NCBI RefSeq assembly: GCF_004784475.1
Contig: NZ_SRRT01000004.1
Coordinates: 434,001 to 498,000 of the forward strand
Length of the DNA: 64,000 bases
Source: Streptomyces bauhiniae
Lineage (GTDB): Bacteria; Actinomycetota; Actinomycetes; Streptomycetales; Streptomycetaceae
Reading direction: 5' to 3'
Shown: positions 47,691-59,718 of the stretch, piece after piece
Numbering within the stretch: position 1 is the stretch's first letter
Layout: every line of letters starts with the position of its first letter
Translations under genes and position numbers: made by a program
The notes under the pieces: generated by a model
What the model saw: only the letters and a program-made list of their open reading frames with translations
What the model was told of the DNA's origin: nothing
The model's database searches: none

Positions 47691-49168
47691 GCGGCCTTCG
47701 CCTCCTTCTTGTCCTGCTCGGTGGTGTCGCGGTGGAAGACGGCCAGTTGGGTGGGCGGTCCGACCTCGGGGTCGTCGGGGCCGACCGGGCGCAATTCGAC
47801 GGTGTAGCCGTACCGTTCGGCGACGGCGGCCGCCCAGGCGGCGAACTCGGCGCGGGTCCACTCGAAGCGGTGGTCACCGTGCCGGACGTGTCCGGCGGGC
47901 AGGGTCTCCCAGCGGACGTTGTACTCGACGTTCGGCGTGGTCACCAGCACGGTATGGGGGCGGGCCGCGCCGAACACGGCGTACTCCAGCGCGGGCAGCC
48001 GGGGCAGGTCGAGGTGCTCGATGACCTCGCTGAGCACGGCCGCGTCGTAGCCGGTGAGCCGCTTGTCGGTGTAGGTGAGCGAGCCCTGGAGCAACCGCAC
48101 GCGGGACGCCTGCCGTTCGCCCATGCGGTCCAGCTTGAGGCGGCGGGCGGCGATGGCGAGGGCGCGCGCGGACACGTCGACGCCGGTGATCTCGGTGAAC
48201 CGGGGGTCCCGCAGCAGCTCCCGTACCAGGTGGCCCTCGCCGCAGCCGAGGTCGAGCACGCGGGCGGCGCCCGACTCGCGCAGCCCGGCGAGGATCGCGT
48301 CCCGGCGCTGGACCGCGAGCGGGGTGGGCGGGGGTTCGGCCTCGGTCTCGGCCTCGACGGCGTTGTCGATGTCCTCGACCTCGCTGTCGTCGGTCTCGGC
48401 CAGGCGCACCAGCTCAAGACGCTCCATCGCCTGCCGGGTCAGCGACCAGCGGCGGGAGAGGTAGCGGTTGGTGATCAGCCGGTGCTCGGGGTGGCCGGGC
48501 AGCCAGCCCTCACCGGCGCGCAGCAGCTTGTCGACCTCGTCCGGGGAGACCCAGTAGTGCTTGGCGTCGTCCAGCACCGGGAGCAGGACGTAGAGGTGGC
48601 GCAGCGCCTCGGCGAGGGTGAGCCGCTCCGACGCCAGCACCAGGCGGACGTAGCGGGAGTCGCCCCAGTCGGGGAACTCGGGGTCCAGCACGACCGGTTC
48701 GGCGGTGACGTCCCAGCCGAGCGGGGCGAACAGGGCGCGCACCAGGTCCGGGCCGCCCTTCGCGGCGACGGCGGGCACCTCGATGCGCAGCGGCAGCGGG
48801 GCGGCGGCGCGCTCCGGGCGCGCCTTGCACACCCCGCGCAGTGCGGTGGAGAAGACGGCGCTGAGCGCGACGGCGAGGAGCGAGGAGGCCGCGTACGGGC
48901 GGTCGTTGACGTACTGGCCGAGGGCCGCGTCGGGGGCGCCGCCCTTGCCCTTGCCCTTGCCCTTGCCGCGCCGGATCAGCGCGATGGGATCGACCTCCAG
49001 CAGCAGCGCGGCCGTGCAGCGCTCTGCCTCCGCCTCGGGGTAGAAAACGTGCGCGGTCCCGTGGGACGTGCTGAACGTCTGCGCGTTGCCGGGGTTCTTG
49101 TGCAGCAGGAACCCGAGGTCGGTGGCCGGGGTGGCGGCGGTGCCGCGTGTGGAGATCGTCAGGAACAC
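47687..49168 (-). CDS. hen1: 3'-terminal RNA ribose 2'-O-methyltransferase Hen1
   Basis: A 493-residue bacterial Hen1. The N-terminal half (FLTISTRGTAATPATDLGFLLHKNPGNAQTF onward) helps ligation in the Pnkp complex. The C-terminal methyltransferase has ARVLDLGCGEGHLVREL for S-adenosylmethionine and the metal motif LSEVIEHLDL (E-V-I-E-H). GTG 49168 matches the family N-terminus; the longer frame is not credible. Residues around 92-100 hold a GKGKGKGKGG tract encoded by a hexanucleotide repeat. It methylates the repaired RNA end so it resists recutting. It is the first gene of the repair operon. Confidence 0.94.
   Translation of the reverse strand: MFLTISTRGTAATPATDLGFLLHKNPGNAQTFSTSHGTAHVFYPEAEAERCTAALLLEVDPIALIRRGKGKGKGKGGAPDAALGQYVNDRPYAASSLLAVALSAVFSTALRGVCKARPERAAAPLPLRIEVPAVAAKGGPDLVRALFAPLGWDVTAEPVVLDPEFPDWGDSRYVRLVLASERLTLAEALRHLYVLLPVLDDAKHYWVSPDEVDKLLRAGEGWLPGHPEHRLITNRYLSRRWSLTRQAMERLELVRLAETDDSEVEDIDNAVEAETEAEPPPTPLAVQRRDAILAGLRESGAARVLDLGCGEGHLVRELLRDPRFTEITGVDVSARALAIAARRLKLDRMGERQASRVRLLQGSLTYTDKRLTGYDAAVLSEVIEHLDLPRLPALEYAVFGAARPHTVLVTTPNVEYNVRWETLPAGHVRHGDHRFEWTRAEFAAWAAAVAERYGYTVELRPVGPDDPEVGPPTQLAVFHRDTTEQDKKEAKAA
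48944..48967 (+). repeat. Hexanucleotide microsatellite in hen1
   Basis: Four tandem copies of CTTGCC (+ strand) encode the Gly-Lys tract of Hen1. The unit length of six preserves the frame, so copy-number changes would only lengthen or shorten a linker. Confidence 0.7.
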
Positions 49169-49220
49169 ATGTCCGAGTCTCGTGGTCGCGCGGGTGCTTT
49201 GACCACCGGTTTTCGCGAGC

Positions 49221-49253
49221 CGGGGCCCGCCTCGCGCTCGACGGCGGGCCCCG
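49221..49253 (-). terminator. Hairpin after the LLM oxidoreductase gene
   Basis: CGGGGCCCGCC (49221-49231) pairs with GGCGGGCCCCG (49243-49253), an 11-bp perfect stem with an 11-nt loop, starting 10 nt beyond the stop at 49264. Confidence 0.75.
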
Positions 49254-49263
49254 CGTCTGTCGG

Positions 49264-50187
49264 TCAGGAGAGCTGGGGCATGACCTCGGCGGAGATCAGC
49301 TCGAGCTGGTCCAGGTCGTCGAGGTCGAGCATCTGGAGGTAGACGCGCTCGGAGCCGACCTCCTGGAACCGGCCGAGCTTCTCGACCACCTCGGCCGGGG
49401 TGCCGGCCAGGCCGTTGGCCTTCAGCTCGTCGACCTCGCGGCCGATGACGGCGGCACGGCGGGCCACCTCGGCGTCGTCCCGGCCGACGCAGGCGACCAG
49501 GGCGTTGGAGTACACCAGGGAGTCGGGCGCGCGGCCGGCCTCCTCGGCGGCGGCGCGGACCCGGCCGAACTGGCGCTCGGTGTCCTCCAGGGACGCGAAC
49601 GGGATGTTGAACTCGTCGGCGTAACGGGCCGCGAGGCGCGGGGTGCGCTTGGCGCCGTGGCCGCCGATGAGCACCGGGATCTTGTGCTGGGCGGGCTTGG
49701 GGAGCGCGGGGGACTCGGTGAGGTCGTAGTAGGTGCCGTGGAAGTCGTAGGTCTTGCCGGCCTCGGTGGCCCACAGACCGGTGACGACCTCGAGCTGCTC
49801 CTCCAGGCGGGCGAACTTCTCCTTCGGGAAGGGGATGCCGTACGCCTTGTGCTCCTCCTCGAACCAGCCCGCGCCGAGGCCCAGTTCGACCCGGCCGCCG
49901 GACATCTGGTCGACCTGCGCGACCTGGATGGCGAGCACGCCGGGCAGCCGGAACGTACCGGCTGTCATCAGGGTGCCGAGCCGGATGCGGCTGGTCTCGC
50001 GGGCGAGTCCGGCCAGCGTGATCCAGGCGTCGGTGGGTCCGGGCAGGCCGCTCCCGCCGCCCATGCGCACATAGTGATCCGACCGGAAGAAGGCATCGAA
50101 CCCGAGATCCTCGGTGGCCTTCGCCACGGTGAGCAAGGTGTCGTAGGTGGCCCCCTGCTGGGGCTCGGTGAAGATACGGAGATCCAT
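49264..50187 (-). CDS. F420-dependent LLM class oxidoreductase
   Basis: A 307-residue luciferase-like monooxygenase/oxidoreductase. MDLRIFTEPQQGATYDTLLTVAKATEDLGFDAFFRSDHY at the N-terminus, GGRVELGLGAGWFEEEHKAYGIPFP in the middle and KIPVLIGGHGAKRTPRLAARYADEFN are typical of F420-using LLM proteins. The substrate is unknown. ATG 50187 is chosen; upstream in-frame sequence is low complexity. The hairpin at 49221-49253 probably ends the transcript before hen1. Confidence 0.9.
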   Translation of the reverse strand: MDLRIFTEPQQGATYDTLLTVAKATEDLGFDAFFRSDHYVRMGGGSGLPGPTDAWITLAGLARETSRIRLGTLMTAGTFRLPGVLAIQVAQVDQMSGGRVELGLGAGWFEEEHKAYGIPFPKEKFARLEEQLEVVTGLWATEAGKTYDFHGTYYDLTESPALPKPAQHKIPVLIGGHGAKRTPRLAARYADEFNIPFASLEDTERQFGRVRAAAEEAGRAPDSLVYSNALVACVGRDDAEVARRAAVIGREVDELKANGLAGTPAEVVEKLGRFQEVGSERVYLQMLDLDDLDQLELISAEVMPQLS

Positions 50188-50304
50188 ACCCCCATCCTGC
50201 CCGCCCGCCCCCCACTGAGCCTCACCGGCACCACGGCGCACCTGGCCGAAGCTGCCGGCACGCCCGGCCCACCGCGCGGGCCCCGCCTCAGCCCCCGGCA
50301 CCCC

Positions 50305-50775
50305 TCACCCCCGCTCCCCCTCCGGCAGCAGCTCCTCCCTCGCCGCCAGCTTGCGCAGCATCTCCAGGACCCGGTCGCGGGACTCGTCCGCCGCGTCGAT
50401 GGCCTCCATGCACTGCCAGTACACCGCCTCGTCGGAGGCCGCGCTGGCTATGCCGACCAACGCCATCCCCACCTCCCCGAGCAGCCCGCACAGGCCCAGC
50501 AGGGTCCGGCGGGCGTCGGCCAGTTCGGTGAGCCGGGCGGCGAGCAGGTCGGCGGTGTCCAGGTCGGGCGGGTCCAGCACCCCGCACCCCCGGCCCGCCA
50601 GCTCCATCAGCCCCAGCGCCTCCCCGCGCAGCTCCGGCGGCCCGGACACCGCCAGCCGGCTGCCGATCGCCTGCGACAGTGCCTGCGCCTGCCACACCTC
50701 CCTCAGAGTCCCCGCCGCGTCGGCACCCGCCACCAACGCCTCTCTGCTGACCTCGATGAGCCGTAACGCGTCCAT
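50305..50775 (-). CDS. DUF6099-like helical protein
   Basis: A 156-residue helical protein beginning MDALRLIEVSREALVAGADAAGTLREVWQAQALSQAIGSRLAVSG. This resembles the Streptomyces DUF6099 family, recalled from memory; the function is unknown. It has no signal peptide or membrane segment. ATG 50775 is chosen because the long upstream frame has atypical composition and overlaps the promoter region. It is separated from the LLM gene by 117 nt on the same strand. Confidence 0.7.
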   Translation of the reverse strand: MDALRLIEVSREALVAGADAAGTLREVWQAQALSQAIGSRLAVSGPPELRGEALGLMELAGRGCGVLDPPDLDTADLLAARLTELADARRTLLGLCGLLGEVGMALVGIASAASDEAVYWQCMEAIDAADESRDRVLEMLRKLAAREELLPEGERG

Positions 50776-50950
50776 CCGCCGCCCCGTCCCCGTCCGTCCG
50801 TTCGACCGCACACACGTCTTCACTACCCAGAGTGACGCCACTTGGCACGAAAAGCCAGAGGAAACCGGAAATCTGTGGACAACAATTCGGAGTCGACAGG
50901 GAAATTGACTCCATAGAGTGATAGTGGAGTATGTGGGTCCGGACGATCGG

Positions 50951-51295
50951 TCAGGTGGCGTCCTCCGCTCCCGGCACCGGGAACCGCCCCTCGTTCCGCT
51001 CGATCTTCGCCGCCAGCGCGGCCAGCGGGTCGATGCCAAGGACCTCACAGAACTGGAGGAGGTAGGCGAGGACGTCCGCCACCTCGTCCGTGACGCGGTG
51101 TGCGGTGGACGGGTCGGACATGACTGCGGCGGACTCCTCCGGGGTCAGCCACTGGAAGATCTCGACCAGTTCGGCCGCCTCCACGCTGAGGGCGGAGGCG
51201 AGGTTCTTGGGGGTGTGGAAGGGCTGCCAGTCGCGGGCGGCGGCGAACTCGGTGAGTCTGCGCTGGAGTCCGGCCAGATCGGGGTGTTCGGTCAC
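50951..51295 (-). CDS. MazG-like nucleotide pyrophosphohydrolase
   Basis: A 114-residue all-alpha NTP pyrophosphohydrolase. The metal-binding helices are visible as SVEAAELVEIFQWL and TDEVADVLAYLLQFCEVLG (ExxE and ExxD patterns). Such single-domain MazG-like enzymes hydrolyse noncanonical nucleoside triphosphates. Its ATG overlaps the stop of the upstream AAA gene by 4 nt, so the two are coupled. Confidence 0.9.
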   Translation of the reverse strand: MTEHPDLAGLQRRLTEFAAARDWQPFHTPKNLASALSVEAAELVEIFQWLTPEESAAVMSDPSTAHRVTDEVADVLAYLLQFCEVLGIDPLAALAAKIERNEGRFPVPGAEDAT

Positions 51296-52458
51296 GGCCT
51301 CAGGTGTACCACCGTGACGCCCGGTGTCCCCGCGGCCCAGGCGGGATCACTGATCGCGCCCACGCAGCGGATGTGTCCCCGCTCCCCCATCCGGGCTGCC
51401 GTGGCGAGGAGTTGGGACCGCTGGCCGGGATCGAGGCAGCGGTCGAAGCCGTCGGCCAGCACGGTGAGGGTGCGCAGCGCGTCCGGCACCTCCCCCGGCG
51501 CGTCCACCTCCAGCACCCCCGGCCCGGTCAGCAGCACCAGGGCCAGCGCGACGTACCGCAGCTCGCCCTCGCCCAGCCGGGCCAGCTCGGTGCGGTGGCC
51601 GTCACCCCGGTCGAGCAGCGCCCGTACCGTGCCGTCCCGCAGCAACTCGGCGGCCAGGTCGGTCACCGGGCCCGCGCACCCGGCGCGCACCACCTCGACC
51701 AACTGGGCATGTCTGCGCCCGCATTCGGTACGGGTACGGCTCAGCACGTCGGCCAGGTTGTCGCAGCCCGGCAGCAGCCGGCCCGAACCGGTCGGCACCG
51801 GGACGCGCATGCGGGCCGGCGCCGGGTCGCAGGGGAAGACCGAGCGCAACGCGACGACCATCTGCTCGGCGGCGGCCAGCACCCGGCGCTGCCCGTCCGT
51901 CTTCCCGGCCACCCGCAGCGGCAGCAGCGTCGTACCCAGCACGTCGTCCGGGAGCGGCGCGCGGGTCACCGGTGCGGCGCCCGCCGTGTGCCACGCGGCC
52001 TGCACCGTACGGCGTCCCGGATCGCGCAGCGCGGTCTCCAGCAGCACCACCCCGCCCGCGCTGAGCCGCTCGCCCACGATGCGCAGCCGGGGCTCGGCCT
52101 GCACGGCCACGTCGAGCTGGACCGGGCCCTCGGCGCCGTCGGCCGTGCAGCCGATCCGGAACCCGCGCCGCCCCTCGGCGTCCGGCCGGGCCCGGTCCGG
52201 CACCCAGGCCGTCGGATCGGGGAACACCTCCGTGAGCGCGGCCCCGCCGCCCAGCCGGGCGAGCGCCTCGTAGGCGGCGAGCGCGGTGGACTTGCCGGAG
52301 CCGCTGGGCCCGGCGAACAGGGTGACGGCGCCCAGCGGGAAGGAGGCCCGGCGGTGCCCGGCGAAGGCGGAGAGCCGCAGCTCGGTGATCCGGGCGCGCA
52401 CGTCGTACCCCTCGGGGAACGGGGCCGGAGGGGCGGTGGGGAGGGAGGTGACCGACAT
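51292..52458 (-). CDS. AAA/ABC-type ATP-binding protein
   Basis: A 388-residue P-loop ATPase of the OLD/RecF-like AAA_23 kind. Walker A is FAGPSGSGKSTALAAYEALARLGG. The signature-like ARLGEGELRYVALALVLLTGPGVLEVDAPGE provides the ABC and Walker B positions, with a less usual ending for the catalytic Glu. The first ~25 residues are Pro-rich. It is coupled to the MazG-like gene by a 4-nt overlap, which suggests a nucleotide- or DNA-damage-related role, not proven. Confidence 0.82.
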   Translation of the reverse strand: MSVTSLPTAPPAPFPEGYDVRARITELRLSAFAGHRRASFPLGAVTLFAGPSGSGKSTALAAYEALARLGGGAALTEVFPDPTAWVPDRARPDAEGRRGFRIGCTADGAEGPVQLDVAVQAEPRLRIVGERLSAGGVVLLETALRDPGRRTVQAAWHTAGAAPVTRAPLPDDVLGTTLLPLRVAGKTDGQRRVLAAAEQMVVALRSVFPCDPAPARMRVPVPTGSGRLLPGCDNLADVLSRTRTECGRRHAQLVEVVRAGCAGPVTDLAAELLRDGTVRALLDRGDGHRTELARLGEGELRYVALALVLLTGPGVLEVDAPGEVPDALRTLTVLADGFDRCLDPGQRSQLLATAARMGERGHIRCVGAISDPAWAAGTPGVTVVHLRP

Positions 52459-52595
52459 GAGCGGACCGTAGGACCGCCCTCGCGGGGCGAACCGTTTTCT
52501 CCCCGGACCTTCCTACGATCGGGCGACCGCCCCGGCCCCCGGCGCACCACCCGCTCGGCCGAACCGTCCTAAGAAAAGACGAGCGAAAGCGGCCC

Positions 52596-52979
52596 TCAGC
52601 CCGACGCCTCCATGCCCATCAGCCCGCTCACCTCGGTCCCCGGCGGCGTCAGCAGGAAGACATTGCGGTCCACCCGGTGCATCCCGCTGGCCAGCCCGAA
52701 CACCACGCCGGTACTGAAGTCCAGCACCCGCTTGGCGACATCCCCCTCCGCGCCGGACAGGTCCAGCAGCACCGGCACCCCCGCCATCAGGGTCTCGGCG
52801 ACATCGCGGGCGTCCGCGAAGATGTTGACCCGCAGGACGACGAACCGGCGGCGCGTCTCGGTGTCCGCGTCGGGAAGCGTCCGGTGGCTGACCGCGGACG
52901 GCCATGCGTCCCGGCCTCGCAGCGGCACGACCTGGGCGAGCCCTTCCCACTGTTCATCGGTGACGTCGTAACGGCTCAC
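52596..52979 (-). CDS. sepF: SepF-like cell division protein paralogue
   Basis: A 127-residue SepF-family protein. The N-terminus SRYDVTDEQWEGLAQVVPLRGRDAWPS leads to the SepF core: RFVVLRVNIFADARDVAETLMAGVPVLLDLSGAEGDVAKRVLDFSTGVVFGLASGM. SepF links FtsZ to the membrane, but here the amphipathic N-terminal membrane anchor is not obvious, and Streptomyces carries several paralogues, so this one may have another role. GTG 52979 has GGGGGAG nearby; an in-frame TTG at 53024 is less likely. Confidence 0.85.
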   Translation of the reverse strand: MSRYDVTDEQWEGLAQVVPLRGRDAWPSAVSHRTLPDADTETRRRFVVLRVNIFADARDVAETLMAGVPVLLDLSGAEGDVAKRVLDFSTGVVFGLASGMHRVDRNVFLLTPPGTEVSGLMGMEASG

Positions 52980-53218
52980 CGGCTCCCCCTGACCTGACTC
53001 GCTTTCGATGCCTGCACCAGCCAATTCTTACGCCAAGTCACCCGTTCAGCCCAACAACGACACACTGTGCGACACAGCCCTGATCCGGCGTCCGGCCCAT
53101 CTGCCGTGCACAGGGCGCCGGTAGGGGCCTCGGGAGGCCCGGATCACCATCGCAACGAGGGGAACGTCACAGGCCATCGTTCTGCTGTCACCTGAGCACC
53201 CTGTCCTAACATCCGAGC

Positions 53219-55023
53219 ATGACGGTCCTGCCTGACGACGGGCTCTCACTGGCCGCCGAGTTCCCTGACGCGACGCATGAGCAGTGGCAACGCCTGGTCG
53301 AGGGTGTCCTGCGCAAGTCCGGCAAGGAAGTCTCCGGCGCGGCGGTCGAGGACGCCCTGTCCACCACGCTCGAGGACGGGCTGCGCACCCGGCCGCTGTA
53401 CACCCCGCGCGACGCCGCGCCCGACCCCGGCCTGCCCGGCTTCGCGCCGTTCACCCGCGGCGGCCGCCCGGTGGGCAACACCCCCGGCGGCTGGGACATA
53501 CGGCAGCGGCACGCGGCGCTCTCCGACGGCTCGGTGCTGGCCGACCTGGAGAACGGCGTCACCTCCCTCTGGCTGGTGCTCGGCGCGGGCGGCATCCCGG
53601 TCGCGGACCTCGGTCGCGCGCTCGACGGCGTCTACCTGGACCTCGCCCCCGTGGCCCTGGACGCGGGCGCCGACACCGAGGCGGCCGCGGACGCGCTGCT
53701 GAAGCTGTACGAGGAGCGGGGCGTCGCCCCCGAGGACGTGCGCGGCACCCTGGGCGCCGACCCGCTGGGGTACGAGGCCCGCACCGGCACCCCGCCGGCC
53801 TTCGCACCCGTGGCCGCGCTCGCGGCCCGTGCCGCCGCGTATCCGGGGCTGCGCACGCTGACCGTGGACGCGCTGCCGTACCACGAGGCGGGCGGCTCGG
53901 CCGCGCAGGAACTGGGTGCCTCGCTGGCCACCGCCGTGGCGTATCTGCGGGAGCTGACCGAGGCCGGGCTGAGTGCCGAACAGGCCGCCGCCCAGATCGA
54001 GTTCCGGTACGCGGCGACCGCCGACCAGTTCCTCACCATCGCCAAGCTCCGCGCGGCGCGCCGGCTTTGGGCGCGGGTCGCCGAAGTGTGCGGGGCGCCG
54101 GGCGCGGGCGCACAGGTGCAGCACGCGGTGACCTCGCCGGTGATGATGTCCCGGCGCGATCCGTGGGTGAACATGCTGCGCACGACGGTCGCCACGCTGG
54201 CCGCCGGGGTGGGCGGCGCCGACGCCGTGACGGTGCTGCCGTTCGACCACGCGCTGGGCCTGCCCGACGCGTTCGCCCGCCGTATCGCCCGCAACACCTC
54301 CACGATCCTGGTCGAGGAGTCGCACCTGGCGCGGGTCGTCGACCCGGCGGGCGGTTCCTGGTACGTGGAGCGGCTGACCGACGAACTGGCGCACGCTGCC
54401 TGGGAGTTCTTCCGGTCCATCGAGCGGGACGGCGGTCAGGCCGCCGTGTTGCGCTCCGGACGGCTCCGCGACGACCTCGCGCGCACTTGGGCGGAGCGGT
54501 CCGCGAAGCTCGCCAAGCGCCGCGAACCCATCACCGGGGTCAGCGAGTTCCCCTTCCTGGACGAGAAGCCGGTGCACCGCGAGCCCGCCCCCGAGCCCCC
54601 GTCCGGCGGCCTGCCGCGCGTGCGCCGGGACGAGGCGTACGAGGCGCTGCGCGCCCGCTCCGACGCCCAACTGGCCGCGACCGGCGCCCGCCCCCGCATC
54701 TTCCTCGCCACGCTCGGCCCGGCCGCCGAGCACACCGCCCGCGCCTCCTTCGCCGCCAACCTCTTCCAGGCGGGCGGCATCGAACCGGTCACCGGCGGGA
54801 ACTTCGAGGAGAGCGGCGCCACCGAGGCGGTCCTCTGCTCCAGCGACGCCCGCTACGCCGAGGAGGCCGAACAGGCCGCCGAGGCCCTCCGCGCGGCCGG
54901 CGCCCACCAGATCCACCTGGCGGGCCGCCCCGCCGAGTACGCGGGCGTCGACCACTACGTCTTCGCGGGCTGCGACGCCATCGCCGCCCTGACCGCGACT
55001 CTCGACCGCATGGGAGCGTCCTG

Positions 55024-55024
<1 letters not shown>
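53219..55024 (+). CDS. mutA: Methylmalonyl-CoA mutase small subunit
   Basis: A 601-residue non-catalytic beta subunit of methylmalonyl-CoA mutase. The barrel domain is recognisable ([52 protein letters not shown]). The C-terminal flavodoxin-like domain ([24 protein letters not shown]) lacks the cobalamin DxHxxG motif, as expected for this subunit. Its TGA overlaps the mutB ATG by 1 nt (TGATG), coupling the subunits. The operon mutA, mutB, meaB interconverts methylmalonyl-CoA and succinyl-CoA, feeding polyketide precursors. Confidence 0.95.
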
Positions 55025-57198
<2,174 letters not shown>

Positions 57199-57205
57199 GC
57201 CCGGC

Positions 57206-58201
57206 ATGGCCGCGATCGATCTCGACACCTATGTGAAGGGCGTGCTGGACGGCAAGCGCGCCCTGGTGGCCCGCGCGATCACCCTGGTCGAGTCCACTCG
57301 CCCGCAACACCGCGCGCTGGCACAGGAGTTGCTGACCGAGCTGCTGCCGCACAGCGGGCGGGCGCGGCGGATCGGGGTGAGCGGGGTGCCGGGCGTGGGC
57401 AAGTCCACGTTCATCGACGCGTTCGGCACCATGCTCACCGAACAGGGCCACCGGGTTGCCGTCCTCGCCGTGGACCCGTCCTCGACGCGCACCGGCGGCT
57501 CGATTTTGGGCGACAAGACCCGGATGGAGCGCCTCGCGGTGGACCCGCACGCGTTCGTCCGCCCCTCCCCCAGCGCGGGCACGCTGGGCGGGGTGGCGAA
57601 GGCGACCCGCGAGTCCATCGTGGTCATGGAGGCGGCCGGGTACGACGTGATCCTGGTGGAGACGGTCGGCGTCGGCCAGTCGGAGACCGCGGTCGCCGAC
57701 ATGGTGGACTCCTTCCTGCTGCTCACTCTGGCCCGCACCGGCGACCAGCTCCAGGGCATCAAGAAGGGTGTGCTGGAGCTGGCCGACGTGATCGCCGTCA
57801 ACAAGGCGGACGGTCCGCACGAGAAGGACGCGCGGGCCGCGGCCCGTGAACTCGCGGGCGCGCTGCGGCTGATGCACGGCAAGGACGCCTTCTGGACCCC
57901 GCCCGTGCTGCATTGCAGCGCCCGCGAGACGAGCGGGCTGGACACGGTGTGGGAGCGGCTGGAGCAGCACCGCACCCTGCTGGACTCCACCGGCCGGCTG
58001 ACCGCCAAGAGGCGTGATCAGCAGGTGCGTTGGACCTGGGCGATGGTCCGCGACGAGCTGCTGGGCCGGCTGCACGCCGACCCCGAGGTCAGGCGACTCG
58101 CACCGGACCTCGAACAGGAGGTCAGGGACGGGTCGTTGACGGCGACCCTGGCGGCGGACCGGATTCTGCGGGCGTTCGAGAAGCGGGACGGGACGCTGTG
58201 A
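57206..58201 (+). CDS. meaB: Methylmalonyl-CoA mutase-associated GTPase MeaB
   Basis: A 331-residue G3E GTPase that protects and reloads the mutase with cobalamin. Walker A is GVSGVPGVGKSTFIDAFG, the metal and switch regions are LAVDPSSTRTGGSILGDKTRM and VETVGVGQSETAVADMVD, and the guanine motif is NKADG. It lies 7 nt after mutB in the same operon. Confidence 0.96.
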   Translation: MAAIDLDTYVKGVLDGKRALVARAITLVESTRPQHRALAQELLTELLPHSGRARRIGVSGVPGVGKSTFIDAFGTMLTEQGHRVAVLAVDPSSTRTGGSILGDKTRMERLAVDPHAFVRPSPSAGTLGGVAKATRESIVVMEAAGYDVILVETVGVGQSETAVADMVDSFLLLTLARTGDQLQGIKKGVLELADVIAVNKADGPHEKDARAAARELAGALRLMHGKDAFWTPPVLHCSARETSGLDTVWERLEQHRTLLDSTGRLTAKRRDQQVRWTWAMVRDELLGRLHADPEVRRLAPDLEQEVRDGSLTATLAADRILRAFEKRDGTL

Positions 58202-58268
58202 CAGCCCTGTGACCGGAGGAGTGGCTTCCACCACAGCCGGTGGGGGCCGCTCCTGGTCAACTCGCCGG

Positions 58269-59222
58269 ATGCGCAGATCATTTGCAGGTGCGGGAGTGCT
58301 CGCTCTTCTGGCCCTCGCCGGGTGCGGCACCGCCGAGCCCGGCGCGGGCGGGGTGCGGGCGGAGTCCTTGTGCCCGTCGAAGGCCCCGCGCTACGGCGAA
58401 ATCCCTCACGACCGTCCCACGGCCACCGCCGACGCCCCGCGCCCGCCGGGCACGCCCACGCCGGTGCCGTCCAGTACGGGGACCGTCCGGGACGGGGTAC
58501 GGATCACCCGGACGTACGCCGGTGCGATCGACGAGGAGGGCGTCTGCCGGTCGAGTTCCCTGACGGCGGAGTTCGAGGTGACCAACCCGGCCGCGCACGA
58601 CATGACGTACACGGTCCTCTTCGACGCCACGGGATACACCGGGGCAAGCCGGGTCGTGGGCCCGGTCGGGCCAGGGAAGACCGTACGCGGCCGGGTGGCG
58701 ATGAGCCGGGGCTACGGGGACACCGCGGGCGGCACCAGCGTGTCGCTCCTGTCCGTCCGCAGCATCCCGAGCGCCGAGGCCCCGGCCCCCGGCGGCCCGT
58801 GCCCCGCGTCCGGAGTGCGGGTGTACGCCGACGAGGGGGACGCGGCGATGGGGCTGCGCGTGGTGGGCCTGCACCTGGAGAACTGCGGCAAGGAGCCGTA
58901 CGCGGTGGACGGGCGGCCGGAGTTGGAGATCATCGACGCCGAGCACGAGCGGGTCGAGGGGGTGAAGATACTGCCCTCCGCCGAGGTCGCCCAGCTCGGC
59001 GGCCCACCCGACGTGGCCCGGCCCCTCACCCTGCAGCCCGGCGAGCGCGCCCTGTCCGGCATCGTCTGGCGCAACACGGTGCAGGCGGTCGGCGGCGCCG
59101 TGAACGCCCCCTACCTCCGCGTCCGCGCCAGGGCCGGCGCCGCGCCGGTGACGGTGACGCCGGAACTGGACCTCGGCACGACGGGCAGACTGGGGGTCGA
59201 GGCATGGCGGAAGCAGGGGTGA
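58269..59222 (+). CDS. Lipoprotein with DUF4232-like domain
   Basis: A 317-residue exported lipoprotein. The signal peptide ends in a lipobox (LLALAGC), with Cys about residue 19. A Pro/Thr-rich spacer follows, then two beta-rich modules. The second (CPASGVRVYADEGDAAMGLRVVGLHLENCGKEPYAVDG) resembles DUF4232, common in Streptomyces surface lipoproteins. Function unknown. ATG 58269 gives a normal signal peptide but has a weak ribosome site; GTG 58209 or 58221 would add an unusual leader. Confidence 0.75.
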   Translation: MRRSFAGAGVLALLALAGCGTAEPGAGGVRAESLCPSKAPRYGEIPHDRPTATADAPRPPGTPTPVPSSTGTVRDGVRITRTYAGAIDEEGVCRSSSLTAEFEVTNPAAHDMTYTVLFDATGYTGASRVVGPVGPGKTVRGRVAMSRGYGDTAGGTSVSLLSVRSIPSAEAPAPGGPCPASGVRVYADEGDAAMGLRVVGLHLENCGKEPYAVDGRPELEIIDAEHERVEGVKILPSAEVAQLGGPPDVARPLTLQPGERALSGIVWRNTVQAVGGAVNAPYLRVRARAGAAPVTVTPELDLGTTGRLGVEAWRKQG

Positions 59223-59244
59223 CAGGCCCCATCGGAAGGAAGAA

Positions 59245-59718
59245 GTGAACATGACCTACGCCGACAAGGGGCGGCCCTCGCCGCACGCGCTCACCGGTGC
59301 CGGGGTCGCCGTGACCGACGCGGCGGGCCGGGTGCTGCTGGGCTGGTCGAAGAAGCGCGGAGTGTGGGAGCTGCCGGGCGGCAAGAACGACGCCGGGGAG
59401 GGCTTCGCGGAGGCCGCCGTACGGGAGTTGGCCGAGGAGACGGGGCTGCGGGCCGAGGCGGAGGACGCGCGGCTGCTGGCGCTGCTGATGGACTCGGTGC
59501 ACGGCATCCCGCGCGTGACGGCGGCGGTGCGGGTGAGCGCGTACAAGGGTGAACCGAGCGTACGGGAGCCGGAGTTGATCGACCGCTGGGAGTGGCACGA
59601 CCCGGCGGCGCTGCCCCGGCCGCTGTTCACCCCGAGCGCGCATGTCATCGACACGGTGTGGCCGGGCCTGCTGACGGAGCTGCCACCGGTGCACCGGTAT
59701 CCGCTGGCGGGTGCCTAG
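59245..59718 (+). CDS. NUDIX hydrolase
   Basis: A 157-residue NUDIX enzyme. The full box is present: GKNDAGEGFAEAAVRELAEETGL (G-x5-E-x7-REL-x-EE-x-G). It probably hydrolyses a nucleoside diphosphate-linked compound; the substrate is not evident. GTG 59245 has GGAAGGA 4 nt upstream; ATG 59251 is equally possible. It overlaps the convergent membrane-protein gene by 4 nt. Confidence 0.9.
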   Translation: MNMTYADKGRPSPHALTGAGVAVTDAAGRVLLGWSKKRGVWELPGGKNDAGEGFAEAAVRELAEETGLRAEAEDARLLALLMDSVHGIPRVTAAVRVSAYKGEPSVREPELIDRWEWHDPAALPRPLFTPSAHVIDTVWPGLLTELPPVHRYPLAGA

